Made by a program: the position numbers and the translations under genes. 11,356 nucleotides of DNA from Acidobacteriaceae bacterium. Its GTDB lineage: Bacteria > Acidobacteriota > Terriglobia > Terriglobales > Acidobacteriaceae. The notes under the pieces are model-generated. The model was not told the origin of the DNA, ran no database searches, and saw nothing but the letters and a program-made list of their open reading frames with translations. This document shows, piece by piece, positions 6,486-11,356 of this stretch (positions are counted from its first letter, which is position 1; each line of letters starts with the position of its first letter). Location of the stretch: contig PMCH01000372.1 in the NCBI GenBank assembly GCA_003154055.1, forward strand, positions 1 to 11,356, read 5' to 3'.

Positions 6486-6597
6486 ACCCTAAAGTCCAGT
6501 CCACCTCTGTACCAACGGACATTGCGAGACGGGCCGAAGATGGTTACCTTAAGAACTGAATTCGTGTGCGCTGGCGGCTTTGAACCAAAGGACCTGA

Positions 6598-6603
6598 TTG
6601 ACA
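6598..6603 (+). promoter_or_regulatory. Consensus -35 hexamer before amidase gene
   Basis: TTGACA is a perfect sigma70 -35 hexamer 54 bases before ATG 6657. No good -10 hexamer lies 16-18 bases downstream; the nearest candidate, TCTAGA at 6625-6630, is 21 bases away. It is a partial promoter at best. Confidence 0.25.
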
Positions 6604-6656
6604 GCCGGCAGGTCGCGCATGAAGTCTAGACGTTCGCGGTCTCTTTGCCGTCCAGC

Positions 6657-8981
6657 ATGAGTGCCAATCCAAATCGAATTGCCGGTCCGGAGCCGGGCCT
6701 CGCGGCGGACCCCGGGTTTCCGCTGCAAGAAGGCAATCGCGTGCTCGAGTCGCTGGCCCAGCAGGAGGCGCTCCGCGCCCTGCTGGCCTTCTCCGCGCTG
6801 CACGAGCAGATTCGGAACCGTCAAACGCTGGCCACCGAACCCGGCTCCGACCAGGATTTGTTTCAGACGGAGCGCTTCGTTCTAGACGAGATCCTGCAAC
6901 TGATCTGCGAACGGGCGCTGACCATCACCCATGCCGAGGGGATCATTGTTGCAATCGCGGAAGGACAGGCGATGGTGTGCCGCGCCGCTTCGGGGCCGCT
7001 CGTGGCCGCGCGCGGTGACCGCCTTGCCGCCTCCGAGTTTCTGAACGACTGCCTGGATTCCGGACGCATTCTTCGCTGTGACGACTGCGATGTGGACGGG
7101 CGGGTAGATCTCGACCTTTCCTGCGAGTTGGGATCACGTTCCACCGTTGTGGTCCCGCTACGGGGACGGCGCTCGCGGCTCGGCGTCGTGCAGGCATTTT
7201 CGAAGACTCCGTTCGCTTTCAGCGATGATGACATTCGCTGCCTCGATCTGTTTGCGGAGCTGATTCTCTCGGCGCTCCAGCCTGAAGATCAGGACCGGCG
7301 CCTGAATTGGCTGGAGGAAGTGGCTGACGAAATCCTGAACCCGAAGCTGGCGGCTGCCGGGGTCGCAGAGTCGGCGGAAACAACGGTTACTGCAGAGATC
7401 GCAGAAACGGTGCCAGTGCCGGTGGTGTCGCCGGAAGTCGTGATGCCCGTTTCGGCGGAGTATCCCGCCCAGGTCGCCGACCCAGTCGACGAAATTCCCA
7501 CCCAACTTCTTGCTGCCGAAGAAGCGGCCGGCGATTTCGGCGAAGTCCCGCTTCCCTTCCTCGCCAGCCTGAATGTTCCCGCCAGTCCTCGCCCCGGACT
7601 GAACTTCGTGCTCATTCTGATCGCGGTGGCCGCGCTGTTTGCGACCGGCGTGTGGTGGGGAATGCGCGATCAGCGGGCTGCGGTCGCCAAGAGTGCGGTT
7701 TCGCCGACCCAGATTCCGCCCGCTGCAGAAGTTCCGAAGCCGCCCGTCGCCACTGACAACCTGCTCGATCCGGCCAAGCTGGACTCCGATCCGCTTCAAG
7801 CCGTTCCTGCGAGCCCCAGCAAGTTGGCTGCGATGCCAAAAATTACCGGGCTCCGCCACTGGTCGTCACAGGTGGGAAGCACGGTCGTGATCGATATGCA
7901 GGACCAGGTACCGTACGAGGTACACCGCTTGGCGTCTCCCGAGCGCATTTACTTCGACCTGCATGACACTGGCCTGGCGTCGGAACTGGAAGGAAAAACC
8001 ATCGAAATCGGCGATCCTTCGCTCAAACGCGTGCGCGTGGCGCAGCCCGTCGCAGGCGTGACTCGAATCGTGCTGGATACCAAAGATGGCTCCAACTTTT
8101 CGGTAAGCATGGAATCCAGCCCCTACCGCCTGGTGGTGCAGTTGCGCGGGAGCGAAAGGGCCGATGCGTCGCCCCGGACGGATTTCACCGCTTCTGCGGC
8201 CCGTTCCCAGGCGAGTAATGCTGCCCTGTCACCACTGCCTTTGAAGTCCGAAGACGATCAACTGCGTGCGAAAACCGGCCGGTTCCGGATCGTGCTGGAC
8301 GCTGGGCACGGCGGATGGGACTTGGGCACCGTAGGCCGCCAGGGATTGCTCGAGAAGGATCTGGTTCTGGATGTCACCCAGCGCCTGGGGAAGTTACTGC
8401 AAAATCGCCTTGGCGCCGAAGTTGCCTTTACGAGAACCAATGACGCCTACCTGCCCCTGGATCAGCGCGCTGAGTTTGCGAACCAGGCGCAGGCCGACCT
8501 GTTTGTTTCTGTTCATGCCAACTACAGCAACCTGGCATCGGCGCGTGGAGTGGAGACCTACTACACCAATCGCTTCGCGGCACCCGGCTCGCGGGAAATC
8601 GAGAAACAGGATAACGTCACTTCGCCACGCCCGGCACTCGTCAAGCTGGCGGCTGGGGAACTGCACGAGAAGATCGAGGAATCACGGCGGCTGGCGGCCA
8701 GCGTCCAGAGGTCTCTCTACGCGAAGCTGGCCTCGAACAGCCCTGGGATTCGCGACCGCGGCATCAAGGACTCGGCCTTCGTCGTCCTGACCGGCACGAC
8801 CATGCCGTCCATCCTCACGGAGATCTCGTTCGTCAGCAGTCCCGCGGACGAGCGCAATCTGCAGAGCGCTAGCTACCGCCAGCAGATTGCCGAGGCCCTC
8901 TACAAGGGCATCGCACACTATGAAGAGGGATCCCACCGCGTGAAGATGGCGCAGCTGCGGCAGAGCGCCGCACGCCAGTAA
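6657..8981 (+). CDS. GAF-TM-AMIN-N-acetylmuramoyl-L-alanine amidase fusion
   Basis: A 774-residue peptidoglycan hydrolase with an added cytoplasmic sensor domain. Order: a GAF-type domain at about 70-208 (ending VVVPLRGRRSRLGVV and a FSDDDIRCLDLF helix), a Pro- and Glu-rich linker, one membrane helix at about 315-337 (LNFVLILIAVAALFATGVWW), a second linker, an AMIN domain at about 395-498 (starting ITGLRHWSSQ), and an Amidase_3 catalytic domain at about 543-755. The zinc and catalytic residues are present: His551 in DAGHGG, Glu566 in LLEKDL, His620 in SVHAN and Glu722 in TEISF. The enzyme should cut the amide bond between MurNAc and the stem peptide, for example in daughter-cell separation or envelope remodelling, with AMIN placing it at the wall. 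There is no signal peptide: the internal helix sets GAF inside and the hydrolase outside. ATG 6657 is chosen over TTG 6645; neither has a ribosome binding site. The ligand of the GAF domain is unknown. Confidence 0.92.
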   Translation: MSANPNRIAGPEPGLAADPGFPLQEGNRVLESLAQQEALRALLAFSALHEQIRNRQTLATEPGSDQDLFQTERFVLDEILQLICERALTITHAEGIIVAIAEGQAMVCRAASGPLVAARGDRLAASEFLNDCLDSGRILRCDDCDVDGRVDLDLSCELGSRSTVVVPLRGRRSRLGVVQAFSKTPFAFSDDDIRCLDLFAELILSALQPEDQDRRLNWLEEVADEILNPKLAAAGVAESAETTVTAEIAETVPVPVVSPEVVMPVSAEYPAQVADPVDEIPTQLLAAEEAAGDFGEVPLPFLASLNVPASPRPGLNFVLILIAVAALFATGVWWGMRDQRAAVAKSAVSPTQIPPAAEVPKPPVATDNLLDPAKLDSDPLQAVPASPSKLAAMPKITGLRHWSSQVGSTVVIDMQDQVPYEVHRLASPERIYFDLHDTGLASELEGKTIEIGDPSLKRVRVAQPVAGVTRIVLDTKDGSNFSVSMESSPYRLVVQLRGSERADASPRTDFTASAARSQASNAALSPLPLKSEDDQLRAKTGRFRIVLDAGHGGWDLGTVGRQGLLEKDLVLDVTQRLGKLLQNRLGAEVAFTRTNDAYLPLDQRAEFANQAQADLFVSVHANYSNLASARGVETYYTNRFAAPGSREIEKQDNVTSPRPALVKLAAGELHEKIEESRRLAASVQRSLYAKLASNSPGIRDRGIKDSAFVVLTGTTMPSILTEISFVSSPADERNLQSASYRQQIAEALYKGIAHYEEGSHRVKMAQLRQSAARQ

Positions 8982-8995
8982 CAAGTCCCCGACTA

Positions 8996-9628
8996 TCAGA
9001 TGATTTCTACAGCATCCCCCACGCGAATCACGCCGGGGGTAAGCACGGAACAATCCAGCGCCATTGTGCCTTCAAATTCCGCGACGATTCGTTTGAGAAC
9101 GTTTAGGTCTTGCACTTGCGTATCGGGGTCATACGTGGTCATCACACAGCGTTGCCGAAGTTGCACTGCCTTGATCAGGGCCGGGCCGACTTGGATTCGT
9201 CTCCCCGGCCAGGCGCGCTCCTCCAACCCCGGTACTCCGCCGACGACGATATTCGGCCGAAGGCGGCGCCCGTCAACACCGAGCGATGTGATGGCGCCAT
9301 CAGTGGCCACGAGCAGCGGGAGTATGTCGAAGCGCTCGGGACCGGCGGCCTGAACCAAGCGCACCGACCCACCGACAGCCTCTTCGGCGAGGGCTTGCGC
9401 CTCCGAACTATCCCAGCGATGACCGTTGACGGTAGGAACCTCCTCCGCGTCGAGCGCTCCACGGAGTCCCAGGAGTTTTGGATAGCGCCGGGCAGTCACC
9501 ACGCGATCGCCGTGGACGATGACGATCTCGCGGTCATGGATCACGCCGAGGCGCGACAATTCGGCGGCCGCGAGAAGATTGCCGGCCAGGCTTTTGACCG
9601 GATAACGCCAAATCTCAGCGATGTGCAT
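8996..9628 (-). CDS. MOSC-domain protein (YcbX/mARC-like)
   Basis: A 210-residue protein with an N-terminal MOSC_N-type beta barrel (AEIWRYPVKSLAG near the start) and a MOSC domain to the end. MOSC proteins bind molybdenum cofactor or handle its sulfur; relatives YcbX and mARC reduce N-hydroxylated compounds. The conserved cysteine that would bind the cofactor is Cys161 in QRCVMTTYDPDT, and the RPNIVVGG motif (124-131) is present. It is shorter than E. coli YcbX, which carries an added 2Fe-2S ferredoxin domain; here there is none, so an outside electron donor would be needed if it is a reductase. No signal peptide or membrane segment is seen. ATG 9628 begins the family-typical N-terminus; only a poor GGA lies upstream as ribosome binding site. 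It converges on the amidase gene with 14 bases between the stops. Substrate unknown. Confidence 0.9.
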   Translation of the reverse strand: MHIAEIWRYPVKSLAGNLLAAAELSRLGVIHDREIVIVHGDRVVTARRYPKLLGLRGALDAEEVPTVNGHRWDSSEAQALAEEAVGGSVRLVQAAGPERFDILPLLVATDGAITSLGVDGRRLRPNIVVGGVPGLEERAWPGRRIQVGPALIKAVQLRQRCVMTTYDPDTQVQDLNVLKRIVAEFEGTMALDCSVLTPGVIRVGDAVEII

Positions 9629-9923
9629 AGCGTCGATTCCAAAAGGATGAGGAAATCGCCTGAAAGTTACAGAAAAAAAACAATAAATCTTCGTTGGGTC
9701 GGGAATGCCTCTGCCATCGACTTTGCCAACGCCCAGACTGTTTAAGGCGATATGAGGAAAACAAGATTGCTGCAGCAGGTTGGTCGAACATCTGCGGCCG
9801 CAAAATGAGAATTTCGCCTTCCGGAAACACCAGAGGGGTGGCTAGTACGACATGCCAGATCACACCAACACCCGTGCCCTCATTTACCAGATGGGTCAGT
9901 AAGGGCCGAACGAACAAAATGCA
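9629..9923. other. Intergenic gap with A-rich tract, no clear gene
   Basis: This stretch between the MOSC start and the peptidase stop looks less GC-rich than the genes around it. It includes a run of eight A residues near 9673-9680 (a T run for minus-strand transcripts, but with no stem before it). Open frames exist on both strands (plus 9694-9927, minus 9917-9615), but neither has a ribosome binding site or a recognisable fold, and the minus one overlaps the MOSC start. It should hold the MOSC promoter, which I could not place. Confidence 0.4.
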
Positions 9924-9934
9924 CTAGTTCGTTC
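9908..9934. repeat. Inverted repeat around the peptidase stop codon
   Basis: GAACGAAC (9908-9915) and GTTCGTTC (9927-9934) are a perfect 8-bp inverted repeat. The 11-base loop (9916-9926) contains the TAG stop of the minus-strand peptidase. There is no T run after either arm, so as a terminator it would be weak or factor-dependent. Confidence 0.4.
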
Positions 9935-11356
9935 CACCCACCCCACCATATTTCGAAAGCCACTTCAGCTCTTCCCGCACCTTGATCTTTCCATGCCAGG
10001 GATTCTTGCTGAGTGAGTGGCCCTCGCCGGGAAAGATCAGCAGATCACTGGGAATGTTCAGTTCGTGCAGAGCGCGGTCGAGCAGATAATCCTCCAGCAC
10101 CGCCACCCGGATGTCGTCGGCTCCACCGACCATGTGGGTGGGCGTCCGCACCTTGTTGATCTGAAAAATTGCGCCCTCGCTACGATACCGGTCCGGAACC
10201 TCCCAGGGGTGTCCGCCGAGAAAATAGACATCGTCGAAACCCGTATCGTCGTTGCCCCAGTTCGCAATGTGCTCGACGGCACCGGCGCCGGTTACGGCGG
10301 CTTTGAAGCGCGTCGTCTGCGTGATCAGCCAGTTCGTCATATAACCGCCGTAGCTGTATCCGCCGATGGCAAGCTGGTCGGGATTCGCAATGCCGTCTTT
10401 CACCAGCGCATCCACGCCGGTCAGGATGTCTTTTCCCGGCAACGATACGATCTGCGGAACGATCTGTAGCGCGAACTTGTCACCGTAGCCGGTGGAGCCA
10501 CGGTAGTTCGGTTCGAACACCAGCCAGCCCTGGGTTGCGGCCAGACGGTCCCACTGGTACCAGTCCGCCTCGAAGTGGTTGCCGTCGGCATCCTGCGGGC
10601 CGCCGTGGATCAGCACAAACATGGGCAGGTTCTTCGCCTCAAACTTCCCCGGCGGATACACCAGCCAGCCTTCCACCGGGGTGCCATCCTCGGACGTCCA
10701 GCGATACGGCTTCCCCTTCGGCAGATCGCGATCCACAAAAAGTTTGTTGAAAGACGTAATCGGGCGCCCCTGCGCGAGCTTGTCGGGACCGTCGGCGATG
10801 TAAACCTCGGTCGGACGCTCAAATGCCGAGTAGGCAAACGCCAGCCGGCTGGATTTCAATGCCGAGGCAGGACGCTCATAGGCTCCAGCCCATCCCTCGC
10901 GTTTCACGATGGGAGCTTTCGGATTTGCCTGCGAAGAGTACTGCACTTCCGTCCCCAGGCGGCAGGCGCACAACACCGAACCATCCGGCAACGGCGTGTA
11001 GTGCACGACTTCGCCTTTGTACTCGGCAAACCAGCGTTGCAGTGCGCCCGTGTTGGTGTCGATCCAGTAAAGGCGCGGCTGCAGGTCTTCGTACTTCCCG
11101 TCCACCGATCCGAGGCTGGTCCGGAAAAACAGATGAAGGTTGTCACTCGCCCACGCCACGCTCACCTCCTCGGCCTCGTTGCGGGTCAGGCGACTCGGGG
11201 CTGTCTCAGGCGAAGGGTTGGCAAGGCTGACCGTGTACAGTTCGTACTCTTCCACCTTCTCGTTGCGCTCGGAAGGAGAGGTACTCACAAACGCCAGCCG
11301 GCTGCCGTCGTGCGAGATGGCGATCTGCTCGACGTGGAGCGGAGTGTGCGCAACGG
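9924..11356 (-). CDS. S9 prolyl-oligopeptidase family peptidase, 5' end cut
   Basis: The C-terminal 476 residues of a larger serine peptidase; the frame stays open to the window edge, so a GTG at 11288 is an internal codon and not the start. The visible N-terminal part is beta-propeller repeat (HVEQIAISHDGSRLAFVS, later SVAWASDNLHLFF), and the rest is an alpha/beta-hydrolase domain beginning near FVLIHGGPQDADGN. The catalytic triad is visible: Ser in GGYSYGGYM (codon 10355-10353), Asp in GADDIRV (codon 10115-10113) and His in GEGHSLSKNP (codon 10019-10017). The propeller normally restricts access so that only oligopeptides are cleaved, in the acylaminoacyl-peptidase/dipeptidyl-peptidase style. 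Whether it has a signal peptide cannot be seen. It ends in GGVGGTN. Confidence 0.93.
   Translation of the reverse strand, partial: VAHTPLHVEQIAISHDGSRLAFVSTSPSERNEKVEEYELYTVSLANPSPETAPSRLTRNEAEEVSVAWASDNLHLFFRTSLGSVDGKYEDLQPRLYWIDTNTGALQRWFAEYKGEVVHYTPLPDGSVLCACRLGTEVQYSSQANPKAPIVKREGWAGAYERPASALKSSRLAFAYSAFERPTEVYIADGPDKLAQGRPITSFNKLFVDRDLPKGKPYRWTSEDGTPVEGWLVYPPGKFEAKNLPMFVLIHGGPQDADGNHFEADWYQWDRLAATQGWLVFEPNYRGSTGYGDKFALQIVPQIVSLPGKDILTGVDALVKDGIANPDQLAIGGYSYGGYMTNWLITQTTRFKAAVTGAGAVEHIANWGNDDTGFDDVYFLGGHPWEVPDRYRSEGAIFQINKVRTPTHMVGGADDIRVAVLEDYLLDRALHELNIPSDLLIFPGEGHSLSKNPWHGKIKVREELKWLSKYGGVGGTN

Larger units (their letters stand above)
6258..6656. other. 399-base intergenic gap, kinase to amidase
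   Basis: No credible gene is seen; the short open frames here are low-complexity and lack start signals. The first part (6258-6420) holds a six-base inverted repeat, GTTACT/AGTAAC, near 6310-6345 and little else. The middle (6425-6485) is strongly structured and listed separately. The last part carries a lone -35-like hexamer and the 8-base palindrome GTCTAGAC at 6624-6631, but no ribosome binding site for the next gene. Confidence 0.5.

Noticed and set aside
6549..6824. Minus-strand frame with a stretch RDLPAVNQVL that faintly recalls SelA N-termini
   Set aside because: The likeness is ten residues at the wrong end of the frame, the rest shows no SelA motif, and the frame overlaps the amidase gene.
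7158..7859. 233-residue minus-strand open frame under the amidase linker
   Set aside because: It is antisense to the linker and membrane helix of the amidase, is Arg/Gly/His-rich and has no domain.
11286..11288. GTG at 11288 as the start of the peptidase
   Set aside because: The frame continues upstream with propeller-repeat sequence (AISHDGSRLAFVS) to the window edge, so the gene is cut, not started there.

Overview
The window is about 11.4 kb of GC-rich bacterial chromosome. It reads as an ordinary housekeeping and envelope region with no phage, IS element, CRISPR array or RNA gene that I can recognise. The best guess for the source is an Acidobacteriota (Terriglobia-like) genome. The clues are a eukaryotic-type Ser/Thr kinase with a membrane anchor and a long C-terminal TPR region, an N-acetylmuramoyl-L-alanine amidase fused to a GAF domain, a PilZ protein, an S9 peptidase, and short heptamer repeats between genes. 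This assignment is an inference from gene repertoire and protein style, not from a marker gene.

Layout, left to right. (1) 70-1752, plus strand: a small two-helix membrane protein, a 117-base spacer with TTCTC heptamer repeats, the ribosome-assembly GTPase EngB/YsxC, and a PilZ-domain protein with its own good ribosome binding site. (2) 1820-2776, plus strand: an SDR-family nucleotide-sugar 4-epimerase, close in motifs to WbpP/GalE. (3) 2795-3121, minus strand: a small membrane-anchored protein with a CxxC zinc-ribbon-like core, convergent with the epimerase. (4) 3122-3389: a divergent intergenic region holding a good sigma70-type promoter and an 8-bp hairpin directly against the kinase start codon. 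(5) 3390-6257, plus strand: a 955-residue kinase-TM-TPR protein. (6) 6258-6656: a 399-base gap with a run of stable hairpins ending in a terminator-like element. (7) 6657-8981, plus strand: a GAF-TM-AMIN-Amidase_3 protein. (8) 8996-9628, minus strand: a MOSC-domain protein, convergent with the amidase. (9) 9629-9923: a less GC-rich gap with no convincing gene. (10) 9924-11356, minus strand: the C-terminal 476 residues of an S9 prolyl-oligopeptidase-type peptidase, cut by the window edge.

Functionally the genes fall into envelope and signalling themes. PilZ suggests c-di-GMP control. The epimerase supplies sugar nucleotides for surface polysaccharide. The kinase links a cytoplasmic catalytic domain to an extracytoplasmic TPR sensor region. 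The amidase links a cytoplasmic GAF domain to periplasmic peptidoglycan cleavage. Nothing shows that they form one operon: strands change repeatedly and the spacers are long. I do not see a clear new multi-gene system. The most notable items are the GAF-amidase fusion, the hairpin that buries the kinase translation start, and the structured stretch at 6425-6485.
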